Shown here: positions 25,401-40,400 of the stretch, piece by piece
Position numbering within the stretch: the stretch's first letter is position 1
How the letters are laid out: every line of letters starts with the position of its first letter
Assembly: GCF_029227915.1 (NCBI RefSeq)
Contig: NC_079880.1
Coordinates: 20,958,501-21,018,500 of the forward strand
Length of the DNA: 60,000 nucleotides
Reading direction: 5' to 3'
Source: Hydractinia symbiolongicarpus
Taxonomy: Eukaryota; Cnidaria; Hydrozoa; Anthoathecata; Hydractiniidae
Notes under the pieces: generated by a model
What the model saw: only the letters and a program-made list of their open reading frames with translations
What the model was told of the DNA's origin: nothing
Databases searched by the model: none
Program-made: the position numbers and the translations under genes

Positions 25401-28400
25401 AACCGAATTGCATAATTACCAAGTGTAAAACTTTTTTTATCTCTGCAAAAGAAGTTTGAGTCATAACTTATCAAAGGGTTCTACACAAAATCCTTATTTG
25501 TAACATTGTTTAATTTTGTAATAATATTTATCTTTAAGTTTTATCTTTTATTAGAAGAAGTTAAATAATTTGATACAATGCTTAAAAAGCATAAAACCAT
25601 ATACCTATAGTGGAGCCAGCAGGTACATCAGAATTTGTTTTCAGTTCATTACCTTCAGGCCAATCAATGACCAGCTTTGATGGTAGTCTATGAAGCAACA
25701 AAAAAATACTGAAAAAAAACTGTAAAATGTGGGGTTGCCAGATTGTTATTTCTGATCTCCATATTCAAATCAATATCTGTGATTATTATTGGTAAATAAA
25801 AAACACCTTTAATGATATAAACTATAATTTTAAATTCTTGTTATTAGTCAGAATGGTCACCCAGTAAACTAATAAGGGATTTATTATCAAGCATACAAAC
25901 AATAACATAAATGAGCAGCAAAAATTTCCGACTTTTGTCAGATTTCAACACCTGCTTTATCTTACATTTTCTGTTTTTTTTATCAACACAAATCTGCAGA
26001 AAATTTCTAGACTTATAGATCATAAAATATGTCAAGAAAATGAATCATTCAACAGAATGGTCACAAAGTTACACTTACTTTAACTCTTCTTTACTGATAA
26101 AGTCAGCTGCTTCATTTTGATTGAACAATAAATCCAACTTAGCCAGTGGAAATATTCTTTTTTGTCCATACAAGGATGTTGGTTCCTTAAGACATCAAGT
26201 TGATTTTTATGACCAATAAGATTTCAAAAACAACAGATGATGTATTACTTGTAAACAATAACAAATGTTTGCACAAGTTGTTACATATATTTTCTATACA
26301 ATAAGAATTTAGGGAAGTAGGGTATGATAGAAAAAATATGCAACAATGATAAGGGCAGGATAGATAATACACAGCATTAAAGCCACCATGTTAAAGAGGG
26401 TGGTATTTTAGCATTATGTAGCACGTGCATGAAGAAGAAGATATTGCCAAGATATTACTAAATACGTCACCAACCTGAATAATTTCAACTTCTCCTCCTG
26501 TGCCATACACTTCATCTGACTCGTATTCGCCATGTAATAAAAATTGTTTAATTGTTCCAATTATGACTGGATTGGTTTTAAATGTTCGTACCTACAATAA
26601 CAAAAAAGAATGCAAGACTTGATGCATGGTATTTCTAGGGACGCAGAAAGTTTTATGTCTAGTTACCAGTTTTCCCTCTTGAAATGTTTTACCGTGCCAT
26701 TCAATACCAGAGAATAATGTCCATAAGTCTTGATTTTTTCTAGCAGAGAGGTCACTGCGTTTAGTCTGGCCTTTTAAACCAAAAAAACGTATCTAAATAA
26801 AAATATTTATGGCATCAAACTGGATGTCTGGCATACCTTTCAGAATTTCTGCATTATTTTTTTACTAAACACTTGGTAATATTGACCCACTAAGGAGTAA
26901 AGTACTCTTAATGTGCAGTAACAGTCCTCAAAATTAGCGTAGGCTACAAGTGATTAAATACTATATTAAATTAAATTTGAAACAAAAACATAACATTTTA
27001 GTTCGTAGGGTCAATTATTTTTTCATTTACAATACAATGTACCACCATATCAGATCATATAATTTTATTAGTACAAATAAATAAAACTTGTTAACTCACT
27101 TGTTTATCAAAAGTTTCATGGGAATTCTTGATCCAGTCAAAAAAGGCTTTCGAAATCTGTAAACGTTGCTCCTAACAAAGCAAAATTTGTAGATAAAAAA
27201 ATACAGCAGGTTAAAAGGAATAACTCCTCAATCACTGAAACATGAGCATAAACAATGAAACAATGAAAGTTTTAGACAAAATGAAAACCTTATTTACAAT
27301 TCGGGTAGTTAAGGTCTTTTGTAACCAATATGATTTTTTTTTGAAAATTCAAGATTGTGACTTTCTATCATTTATTGATATAAAACTTTGAAAAAAAAAT
27401 CTAAAAAACTGATAAGAGATCTGAAGATAAGTTGTGATGAACGTAGATAAAGATGCTTGGATGGTCTTAGGTTTGTTGCCTACCAACCCGATTTTCGCCA
27501 CATACAGGACCAAATGAAATTCGTAGATAATGATCTATACCTTAAATTTTAAACTATTTATAGAAAAGGTTAAGACTATTTTTTGGGAGAAAATCAAATC
27601 CTATTTTGGGGCAAAATCTTAGAATTTAGGTCCTAAAATGGCATCAGTATTATTTTTTTAAAAAATCCAATTCACTTTCTAGCATTTATTAATAAGTAAC
27701 TGTGTAAGGAATCAGAAAAAACTAATGAGTAGATCCAGAGAAAAGCTGTAAACTATATATGAACCCTAATTCATTGGTCACTTCACTATTGTGAGTAACC
27801 AATTAAATTACAGTTTGGATGCTGATAAAAATTTTTTTCTTACATAACTCAATACAAAGAGTTAAGTAGAAATAAATGCACAATTTATTGTCACATTGTT
27901 GGTTGTGCTAACATTCTAATTTCAAAAACAACTCTGTAAAGTTATATGTCTAAGTTAATGTAATAAAAAGACATACAAAGATAAAAAAAATATAAAGCGA
28001 AGACAACTTTGAAGGTTTTTAAAAATATACATAACTTTATAAAATCTAGATACCTGGCCTAAGATGACTCTGTTATAGAGAGTGTCTTTCTCTCGTAGTT
28101 TCGTCTCAAGGTCTATAAACGTCAACTTGTTTGTGCTCACTTGAAATGAATCATTTGTCCACAAAACTCCAGAAAATCTAATTGCAGAAAAAAATATATA
28201 CAAAAGGATCCATACCCAAACATCAGGTATCAATCAGGGTTTTACTCCAGGTGTAAATACTTTTTTTATCCATACAAAATATGAACTTTGTTACGAAAAT
28301 ACATAGACCAAAAATACTTTTGTAGAAGTATCCTTAAAAAATAGGAAGTTTTAAGAGCAACAACAATGAAACTAGAAAATTGAATTTAACAGCTAATATA

Positions 28401-31400
28401 CTAATGCACCAGCTTTTTACAAATCTAAATTTTTAAGCACACTCATTTTTATTTATGTCAGGAAGAGCAGCGTGCCCATAAACTTTCTTTCATGTAAAAA
28501 GGATTGTGAATGGTTCATCTCTATTTTTTTATTATGTTTCTTACACAGGGTTTATTATAATAAGGTGGCTGTTATTAACTAATAATCTTGTGGCCAGTGA
28601 CGACTGTAGGCCACTTGCCATTGATCCATTTTTTTGCAACAACCAATATAGAAATAGGTCATACAAACACTTGATAAAAAAATGAGATTCACAATTTTAC
28701 CATTCTTTTTTTAAAATGATTTTCAAAAACAGCATTATTGTATTAATAGCACAAAGAAGTAAAAACTACACGTTTGGATTTTAACGAACATTCAAACTTA
28801 TGGTAGGGATCTTTGTAAAAAGGCTGTAAACAACAGTGGATGAAAAGCAAATTACTGAATCATAATACCTGTTGTAACATTCAATAGGTAGTGCTGTTCT
28901 CTTTCTAGGATTTTCACACCACTCAAGACTAAAAAATAAAATGTTATTATTGTAGTCAATCCCCAGTTTAAAATCTTACACAATTTAAAATATTCTTTTT
29001 TTTTCGAATTTTTATTTCATTTTATTACAATCATGAACAAAATTAAAGAAACAAGGGTATTTTTTTAAACCTGGAAAACACGGACAAAAGGTTGAAATAG
29101 TTACCTAGTAAATAAAGGCCAGGGAAAGCATACAAGAGTTGCTAATGGCTTCTCTACCACGCCTGCACAACAAAATAACCCATGTCGTGACCCACGAAGT
29201 TTGCCAAATTTAGTAAAAATAGTCGTGCCAATGTCAGCAACAACTATCATGTTTCAAGAGTAATATAAAAACAAGAAATGTGATTCCTTATAGTGGCTAA
29301 ATTCAAATTAACTATCCTGTTTTATATTTTGTTCATGATTGTATTATTATAGCAAAACATTTATGACGATTTTAAGCTGTGTCCTACTGTAACCAATTAT
29401 CATAGTGTGGGAGAATGAACTTATCATATTCAGAGGTAAGATATTGTACTAAAAACTATTTTACCTTTTGATATTTGTATACGGTATCAATCTACCATTC
29501 CAAAAACATTCAAAAATTGGTATGTTTCCACGTGGTGCACGGCTATCTTCAATAATCATATCCTCATCACCAATGCTGTCAGGAGCACCTTGGTTAAAAT
29601 AAAAAATTGATTTATCAATATTAACATTTCCTGGGTAATCAAGTGCAATTGATACTACTATAATTTACAGGCAGTTACAGGAATTGCAGTCAATCAAATT
29701 CACGTGCTAGAAATATTGGAATGATTGTATCTTAATATGCTTTACAATCTCCTGTGTTTTTTGTGGTCCAGCAAAGAGCTTTACATAAATTACCATAAAT
29801 GGTGGATCAGGTAGTCTAGCAGTACTTTTCATCAACCATGGAAAAATCTACAGGGTCGCCTGTCCTTTATATATCGCATTTCGTGTTTCCTTAACAATAA
29901 GACAAACAGACAAATGACAGCTATTATTGCAGAGATATAACTTATTAAAAAAAACCCTAATTTCTATTGTAGCTTTGTACTGTAGGTAATTTTTGCGAGA
30001 GGGTATAATTATTAACAAATAAACAAATTTTTATGTACCAACATCTGCAGCAGTGGGATATGTTTCCTTATCATATAAAAAAGGGTGATATCGTAGTTGT
30101 CCTTCCACTTGAGCACCATTAACATGCGCTTTAAAATCAAATGTTGAAGCAGCAGACCGAATATATAAAGTTTGCACATCATCATCAACGTCTTTTAAGG
30201 AAATATGTTTGGGTGGTTTTCCACGCTCAAATAGAGAAACCTAAAAGAAATGCAAACAAATGTAATTATTATATTAAATTAATTATGGTAAACTTTTGAA
30301 TGCAATCCAAATATTTTCTTTATAAAATGTTGTTTGAAAGTGTTTGAAACAAAATAACTGTTATTTCTTATGTAACTATTATGGTATCCTACAAGCTTAA
30401 CTGACCTTAAAAGGGGAAAACTTCCTTGAATTTTGGATTTTATTTTATCCTGTAGCACTTATGCCAATCATAACTGAAAATTTGATTGTGTCATTATGTT
30501 CAACCAGCCTAAAAACACCCTACTTGCTGAACGTATCAAAATGCCAAGTTTTGTGTTGACATTACAACTGTTCTTTTGACTAAAGAACATCTTACTTGTA
30601 GGTCTATTTTTTGAAAATTTGAGGTGTTGCCATTGCCAGGCTGCTTCACGTTACCATAGGGACCATGAAGATAGTAATGATAGATGTGACTAAAAAAAAC
30701 AATATATAAAAAGGGCTTCACAGGTATCGAAATGAGCAAGGAAACATTCAAATAAATGATCATATTTCCAAAATTTAGGCCATGTATACGAAACGTTCAT
30801 GTAACTGCTTAATTTATGATAACACTCCTATTTCAGTGAAAAAATGTCAATGCATTCTGATACTAGCAACATAAAACAGAGAGAAACTCAAATCATTTGT
30901 AAAATATCTAAGTTTTCACTGTATAAAGATTGTTTACATTCTAAGAAAAGCTATAAAATGACAAAGAACAAACTTTCTCAAATGTAGATAGATAGTGCTG
31001 GAACACTGTCGTCTTTATGTGACCTAAACTTCATGTTACTAACACATTTTTTATTGCTATAGTCCAATGGAAGAATTTAGAGAGGTCAGGGCCTTTAAAT
31101 CTTAAACTTACGCTAATTCTGTGCACCATATTTCAAAATGACTTTTCATGTACGCAACATGAGATGGTTTAACACCAGTTATAAAAACATTTGTAAAACT
31201 ATCATGTTCTCCTTCTTCTAATATCAATTTTCGCAAGTTCTCGTCATCGGTATTCACATGGCAAGCATCACCAACCTACACATAAAGATTAAAGGCTATA
31301 TATGTGTCACATTTATTAAATTTTGATCAATGACAATTTAGCTAAACGCATCAGACTCTTGGTAGCTCAAACCTTTAAGGGGTCAAAGACATGAGAAATG

Positions 31401-34400
31401 TTCAACTTACGTTTACCTCATGAACAGTTCTTTGTTAAAGTCAGAACTCAAAATATATACCCACCCTTCTGTTGTAGATACTTCCAGTATAAATCGCTTC
31501 TTTATTTCGTTCTTTTGATTCAAAATCATCTTTTGACAAAATCATTTCATGCACATCTTTTGACTGCCTACTTTTACTAATCATCTAAAAGCAAAAAAAC
31601 ATCACAATACATCTTTCTAGGAAGATTGTAAAGAACAAAGAATTGTTAAATGGTCCAGCATTTTTACTAATGGAACCTTAAAAGGATTATTCAGGGAAAT
31701 TAACCTAGAGAAAAAAAGATAAATAATAGTCCAGAGAAAAGTTACCAGTGGTTTTTAAATGATATTAATAAAAATTTCCAACAACTTGTATTCATAGTTT
31801 TTCTGCATCCTTGTGGAATGTACAATCATTTTCAAAACAATACAAATTAAATAAATGCAAAATATTTATTAAAATTTATTTTTTTAGCTTTCTCTCGATC
31901 AAATCTTAATTACAAATGCATTTTTCTGGGAATATCACAAATCCTTTATTTAAAGAAACACTGCCAAGACTCCTTCCATCTTTTGCACATTTTTCAAGGT
32001 TCACAGGCACCAGGAAGACCCCTGACAAATAAAATAACAAAAAAAATGGCTTTTTTTGGTATTGTCTTGGGTTTATCAAGTTATGTAGTGATGTAAATAT
32101 GTTTTCATCTATCCAGTTTGATATTTTAAACATAATAATACTTAGTATCATTTATACCAGCAATTGTTCCGAGCATCTAATCGGTTATAATTCCGTATAA
32201 TTAGCTAAACTTTTAACATTTATCTTGGAAACCAATAAAGATTTTTCACAAAAATTGTTACATGCTTTAGCCATGATGAACACCAAAGTAAAAACGCTTC
32301 TAACAGCTGTTTAACATTACCTCAATTGATGCATGATGCAGAATATTGAAAACAACCTGGAACATGTTGCTGTGATGTGAAAATATTGACTCAAATGTAG
32401 CAATATTCTGCAATCTTTTTAAAATGAAACCCACTGCAGGAGAATTTTTTATGTTTTGTAAGAAGTTTTTAGCTGCCTTATTTCAATCAAAAAAAATGAT
32501 TTTGATTAAGTGAAACAACAAGAAGTTTAACAAAATATTGGGAGCAACGTTTACTAACAATCTAAAAGATATTGCGAAATATTGCTGGAAATATATTGGT
32601 GTAATGTAAAATGCCCTTAAATGTTTGGAATTTAGGCAAAATAGCAATGGAAAAGGCTAAAACGTCCTAATCCCAACATTTATTCTCCCCCTATAACATT
32701 CACTTACTCTTGTAGCATTCCCTATAAAAAAAATAGCTTGCTTTCCTCCAACACCAAAATAACTTATATCACTATTCAATGATCGTGGCATTTCTTCAAC
32801 ATCATCCTTGTTCTTTTCAATGAATTGTCTAGAGACAAAGTCAGAGCATCAGATTGATACAAAACAGTATTTATAAAATTTTGATGAAAAAATATTAATA
32901 ATTAAAAAAAAAATGTTTTCTTTGTTATAGTGGGATTAGATAAGCTTATGATTCAATATAAGCTTAAACCAAACAGCATACTTATTTCTCCAGCGTCGGT
33001 TAAACTTTGAAAGTCTGTATATCGCCCATTCATTCAGGTCTTTAGATGTCATTCCTCTACCATTGTCCAAAATGCAAACAGAATTTCGATTAGTTGTATC
33101 GTCAAACATCTACGTAAAAACAACACAATGGCTTAGAAAGGTTTGAGTGATATTTTTTTTGGTTTGTTAAATTGGTATTGAGAACAGTTTAAATGAAAGT
33201 GTCAAAACATATAAAAACTAAGGAACATCGTACCAGTCTTATCTCAATTCTCCTTGGGCCTGAATTGTTAGCTGTTGCATACAATGCATTATCAATAAGT
33301 TCAGCAAATGCAAAGGCTATAAAAACAATCAGCAAGAAAAAAAACTGCCGTATAATAACAGACACAATGTTTATGCAAAGTTACGCTGAAAAGTTGTTAT
33401 TACTTACGCAATGGATCTTGTCCCTCACTTGCATAGTATTCATACATTCCACTTTTTGTAAGGGTATCATAATGTGGAAGAAATTGGACATGTTCTCGAA
33501 CTGGAGCAGAGAGTTCTTGATCAAGAGATGTAAGTATATATAAAGTATTGCCATTTTCCACAACCTTATCTAAATAACCAATTAAACAAAATTCTAGCTA
33601 ATTAAAAAAAAAATGTGGAGAAACATACGTTAAAAGTTCTTACATTTTAGCACACATTCTTGTTTTATCAGGCTGCAGTTGGTTAAAAGTTGAGACAAAT
33701 TGCTGCTGTGAAATGGCCGATTTTATTATTATTTCCTTAGGGAGTGTTCTTGTCTGAAAGCTATGGCAAGGGCATATTTTCACATGTCAATTTTTTTTTT
33801 GACTAACTAAACTAACAACTAAACAAACCTAGCTCACTTTCTTTTAAAATAAAGGTAAACATCCGATTTCATATACATACAGTAAATGTAAATCTATGCA
33901 AAAATTTTATGTGTGAATTTTTTAAAAAGTATCTATGTTGTGTGTGTGAGTTTTTTTGCATGGAATTTCCTATTTTTTTTTTAAAAAAAATATTTTTGTT
34001 GTAATTTTTTCCCCAGAAAATTTAATTTGCAAAATTGTCTTTTTAAGGTACTTACCAAGTGTTTCATCACTGTTTATGGGCACTCTTTCAGTATTCACTA
34101 CAGCAAAACTCTCATCCTCACCAATTTTAAATTTCTAAAACAAATAAAAAAATGCACACGTTACAACAAATAAAGTCAACTGAAGACAATTCTTTAGTAA
34201 GCGTGTTCATTGACATCACAAATATTTCAAAATGCAACCACTGCAACCATTAGGACAATATTTACCCATATATATAATATTTACCCATGGTCACTTTTTT
34301 AGCCTCTTTTTATGGAATGAGTTACATTCAATTACATTTACATTTAAAACGTCTCTTTTTGCTGTATTCATTATCAGTCGACCCCTTTAATTTTAGTAAG

Positions 34401-37400
34401 CTTAAATCGTTTTAATAATGCTTTATACACTACAGTCCAGATGTAAGTGTACACTGTACGCTCAAGTTTCACACCTTTTTCTTGGAGGCGGTAGTTGTTT
34501 GTCTTTTGCTCTTATTAATTATCTTGCGAGTCTTGTAAGTCATTTACTTGCGCGTAATAAACAAAAAAATCTTGAAGAAATAATAACTTATTTTATTATA
34601 ACTGCTGTAGTGTCAGAGACTGCATATATACAGACTGTTCTATATTTGTATATATAAGGCACAGAGTGAAGTGTATATAGCCTCTTTGCATTTAACTATA
34701 TTATGAGACACACGTGTTATTTCTTGTCCTGCTGGTATCTCTCATTTGGCGACGAGGATTGGATTTTATAAAAAGAAAATTTACCACAACATTTCAGAAA
34801 CATTGTCAGATAAGTAGAAATACGTTTTCCACTTTGTACTTGAATTCTTGTACCGTTTGGAAGAAAACTGTTACGCTCAAGCTGCGTCGCTCGCCAGGAG
34901 CCGCCTCAGCCATTTTTTTATTTAATTTGTGCTACGGCAACGACTTTACGTAGGACATCACCACGCTCAACCAAATCAGGCTTCAAGTGTGGTGTGCACA
35001 AAACATAAACAAATATGGCGCATGCCTTAGCGAATCTTCCTTCGTGTGTGCAAGAATTTCAACTACAAGATCACGAAGAAACTACTTCAAACATACACAA
35101 GCGTTGGTGTATGTGGGTGGACTTTTGAAGGACTAGATACAGTACCGACAGAAGATGGGGCTGTCTCACCAGTAGTTAAGAAAAAAGCAGCGCTCCTAGC
35201 CTTAGGCGGCCATCAGTTGCGAGAGCTCTACAACACCCTCGAAGATACAGGGACGACATACACTGAGGCAAAGAGGAAGATCGAAGAGCATTTCAAAGGT
35301 TCAAAGAATCTCACTGCAGAAAGATACAAATTTTTCTGCATGAGACCGCTATCAACTCAAGAAACTCATGATCAATGGGTTAGTTGTTTAAAGACTAAAG
35401 CTAGAGACTGTGAGTTTGATCAAATGAACATGAAGGAAGCAATTAAGTTGGTGGTTACTCTACACACCGATTCCTAAATTGCAAACAGCTGTCATACAAG
35501 ATGATATGACTTTCGACCAAATGATGAAACTGGCACAATCTATGGAGCTGGCTCACCGAGAAGTTAGCTAAATGAAGGCAGACACAATGGAACCTCATAA
35601 CACTCAATCGGCGGAGAATATCGACCTTAACAAATTGGCACATTATGCTGATCAGCAAGGTATGCGGCTGGCACCAAAGAAGCCAGCCAACAAATCAACA
35701 AAAATGGTTGAGTTGTGTCGTTATTGTGGAGAAACGACACCACACAAAGGAAGTTGCAAAGCAAGAGGTGCCACATGTAATAACTGTGGCAAGAAAAATC
35801 ATTTTTCAAGAGTTTGTGAAAGCAAGAAAGTCAACTTGCTTATTGCACAGCCAGGACCACAAGGAGGGTCATTTTACGAATATGGACCAACAGAAATTAA
35901 ACTTGATGCAGTGAAGGAGAAGCTACGAACCACCAGTGAAAACTATTCATCCACTGTAATCGAGGTAAACAACGACAACACCAGGATCACTATGCAAGTA
36001 GATTCGGGGGCAGATGCAAATGTAATTCCATGGAATGTTTATGAAGAAGACTTAAAACACATTTCTCTTCGATCAACCAAGGCGAAACTGCAACCATACA
36101 ACTCAGTTACATTACCAATCAAGGGGGCATTTGAGGCACAAATCACTGCCAACAACAACAACAATGTCCAGGCTACCTTTTATGTAACAGAGGGAGCTGC
36201 TGCACAAAGTTTAATGGGCAAATACACAGCTTTCGATTTAGATGTTGTGGCTATCAATGTAAATCATCTTGACAATCAACAAACTGTAAAACAGGTACAC
36301 ACCCAAGTACAACATCTAGATTATAGAGAAATGGCCAAACATCTAACTCCCATAGAGACATCGGTTGAACTTGAAAAGCAGCTTGAAGTTACAACACACA
36401 ATCAAGAACAGAAGGTTGATGCAATCATGCACCACTTTGATGTAGTATTCAATGGCATTGGGAAGCATAAATATCGTCAGGTTCACCTTCATATTGATGA
36501 AACAGTGTGCCCAGTTGTGCAAGTGCAACATCGTATTCAGATTTCCGATGCACACTGTGAAAAGTTGGAGACTCTGTTACAGGAGCTTGACAAGGAAGAT
36601 GTCATTGAACGGGTAGAGGGACCAACTGACTGGGTCTCCAACATTGTCATAACACCAAAAACTGATCCATCACAAATTAGAATGAGTATTGACATGAATA
36701 CCGCCAATAAAGCAATTCAACGCACACGTCATATCATACCAACGATTGAGGAACTTAGATACAGAATGAATGGGACATGCCATTTTTCTAAGCTGGACAT
36801 GAACCATGGTTATAATCAATAACTTAATGACTCATCTCAATACGTCACAGTGTTTTACACTCATAAAGGCCTACACCAATTCAAGCGACTCAACTTTGGC
36901 ATCAATTCAGCTGCAGAAGTATTCCATGATGAAATGACTAACACTTTAGCTGACATCCAACAGGCTGATAACATCTATGATGACATCATTGTATCTGGTC
37001 GTACTCAACGAGAACATGATTTAACATTAATCCAGGTTCTGCAACGACTAGCAGACTGTGGATTAACATTAGGACGATCCAAATGTAAACTTAATGTGAC
37101 ATCTGTTAAATTTTTTGGTTTATAATTCTCGGCTAGTGGTATATCACCGGATCCTGCCAAGGTAGCTGCGCTTGATGCCATGACAGCACCCTCAAATGCA
37201 ACGGAAGTGAGATCTTTTCTAGGCATGACTAATTTCAGCTGTACCTTTATTCCCGGTTATGCCAACATTACTGCACCTTTACGACAACTAACATGTAAAC
37301 GCCAAGTTTTTGAGTGGACAGAGGAGTGCAACACTGCATACAACAAGCTCAAGGAAGTTTTGAAGCAACACACAACGATGGCTTATTTTGATCCCTGTAA

Positions 37401-40400
37401 GGACACCAAGCTTATTGTAGACGGATCGAAGAAGGATGGTCTTGCTTCTATCCTTGCCCAGAGAGATCCTCAAGACAACATCTTTAAGCCTATTCGTTAT
37501 GACAGTAGAGCTGCTACACCTACCGAAAGGAATGACTCACAATTAGAGATTGAAAGCCTTGCTCTCGTTTTTGGAACAATGAAGAACCACATATATCTGT
37601 ATGGGCTTCCCCAATATACTGCCAGTACAAATCATCAACCTTTACTAGCCTTGTATAAGCAAACGAAGCAGGACATGCCGGCACGTATTCTGAGGCATAA
37701 ACTAAAACTACAAGGCTACAATTTCCAGTTAATACACGAACCTGGTTCAGTTAACCCATCTGATTATCTTTCTCGCCATCCACAGCAAAAGCAGGCTCCA
37801 TCCCAACAAGAAAGTGAATTTCCTTTATACTTAGTCACCAATGCTGTCATGAGAAGTGATTCAGCTATTACCACTGACATGATTGTGCAGGCAACGTTGG
37901 AAGATCCAACGCTTCAATCTCTTGCCATTGCTGTACGATAAGGATACATTGACAAGAGGCAGAAAGAGCTACAATCCTACAAAGCCATCTTCAAAGAAAT
38001 CAGTGTGGACGATTCAGGTATTATATTGCGAGGAGACAGGATCATTATACCGTCACAGCTACCGACGGTGAAGGGTCTCCTTAAGAGACAAGAGAGGAGT
38101 TGAACGTCCTCCACCATACCTTAGTTTAAAGGGGCGATCGTGGAAGTCCCATGAAATGCCACATAGTGATGGTGTCACTTTAAAAAACACCCAGTCCGGT
38201 CTGTGAACGGTTGGCGCTAGGAAGGGCATCCAGCTGTAAAACAATGCCAAAACTTTTTATTAATGGCCGTAAGAATAGTTGATCAGACAAACTGCGTAAA
38301 CGGGGCTGGAACTCTAAGGAGTGAAGGTGTCGCGCACGGTAGGACAGATGTCAGGTGTGAGCATCGTCAGACCGTTACCCAGCTATCACATCACAAGGTA
38401 GATAACACTAGGTTGAGGATGGCTAGTGTAAATGTTGGTACTCTAAGAGGTAAAGCAGGTGAAGTAGTTGAAATGTTAGAACGTAGATCTGTTGATATGT
38501 GTTGTGTTCAGGAAGTCAGGTGGAGAGGAGCTTCAGTGAGATTTGTGGAAGGTAGGAGGGCAAGGTATAAGCTTTTTTGGATTGGTAATAGTGATGGATA
38601 TGGAGGAGTTGGCATATTCGTTGCAGAGAAGTGGGTAGAAAAAGTAATAGATGTTATGCGTGTTAATAGTCGTATTATAGTGATAAAGTTTTTGATAGGT
38701 AATAGGATTGTCACTTTTCTGTCAGTTTATGCTCCACAGTGTGGACTCAGTGAGGAAGATAAAGATAAGTTTTATGATGAGTTAATAGCAGCCACATCAA
38801 AGTTTGGAGACACTGAACTTGTCATGGTGGGCGGCGACTTTAATGGTCATGTTGGGAAGTCATCTGAAAGTTATAGAGGTGTGCATGGAGGCTATGGATT
38901 TGGGAGCAGAAATAAGGAAGGGGAGAGATTTTTTGAGTTTGGAATGGCAACGGACATGGTGGTTTGCACTCATCATTCAGTAAGAGACAGAGTAGGCTGA
39001 TAACATATGAGTCAGGTGGTTGTAAGACACAGATAGATTACTTCCTGGTTAGAAAGTCAGACAAGAAAGTGGTGAAGGACGTGAAAGTTATATCGGGGAA
39101 AGAGTGTGTTTCCCAGCATAGGTTGCTGGTTTGTGATATTATCTTGAAGAGTGTTAAAGAAGCCAAGGAAAAGTACAGGCCCTGTTGAAAAGTCTGGAAG
39201 CTGAAGGAAGAGATTGTAGCAAGACAATTTAGTGCAAAAGTTCAGCAGTTAGCCTACAATAGTCAATGTGATAGTGACAATGTTGAAAGTACTTGGACTA
39301 CTTTGAAGAATTGTCTTCTAGAAGCTTCTGATGATACCTGTGGGTGGACGAAAGGACCAGCTAGACATAGACAGACCTGGTGGTGGAATAATGAGGTTGA
39401 CCAGTGTATAAAGGAAAAGAGGAAACTTTGGAAAAACTGGAAGTCAGGTGGTAGTAAAAATATTTACTTAGAAGCTAAGCGTCGCGCTCGTACAGCAGTG
39501 TATAAGGCAAAATCAGAGGCAGAGAGAAACAGATTTGCAAATGTGTTAAGAAGGGAAGACCAGCGCAATGAGGTATTCAAGATAGCAAAGCAAATGAAGA
39601 AGACTAATCAAGATGTTATAGGTGAGAAGTGTATACATAATGATGAAGGTGTTTTGGCTAGCACAGAGGAGGAGAAAAGGGTAGCTTGGAAGAATCATTA
39701 TCAGAGGTTGCTTAACACTGAGTTTGATTGGGACGAGGATAATTTGTCTGCTGATGATGTTGTAGAAGGGCCAGCTATGCAGATCAAGACAGAATGGGTA
39801 GTGGAGGCTATTAGGAAATTGAAGATTGGCAAGGCTGCAGGAGTATCAGGTATTGTTGCAGAGTTGGTAAAAGCATCTGGATATATTGGAGTTGAGCTTA
39901 TTACAAGTCTTGCTAACCAGATTATAAAGGATGGTGCTATTCCGAGTGAGTGGCAGTCGAGTGTAATAGTGAATTGTTTCAAGGGCAAGGGTGATGCATT
40001 AGAAAGGGGTAACTATAGAGGTTTGAAGTTGGTTGATCAAGTAATAAAAGTTATTGAAAGAGTGATTGATAAGTTACTTAGAGAACGAATTAATATAGAT
40101 AAGATGCAATTTGGTTTTGTTCCAGGGTGTGGCACTACAGATGCACTGTTTTTGCTCAGACAGCTTCAGGAAAAGTATTTAGGAAAGAGAAAGAATCTCT
40201 ATTTTGCCTTTGTACATTTAGAGAAAGCTTTTGATAGAGTGCCACGTATACTTATTTGGTGGGCTATGAGAAAATTAGGTGTGGATGAGTGGCTAGTTAC
40301 GATGGTACAGTCTATGTACAGCAATGCTAGAAGTCGTGTCAGGATTAACGATTCACTTAGTGATGAATTTAGTGTAAATGTTGGTGTACATCAGGGTTCT

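Noticed and set aside
31906-32151. Minus-strand 81-residue ORF in SMCHD1 intron 6
   Set aside because: Exon 6 (ending GNATR) and exon 7 (starting MISKS) are continuous with the human protein; no room for another exon.
33644-33753. Possible extra SMCHD1 exon (36 open codons, with acceptor and donor)
   Set aside because: Exons 2 and 3 join perfectly in phase and match the human protein without it; in that phase this segment hits a stop after five codons.
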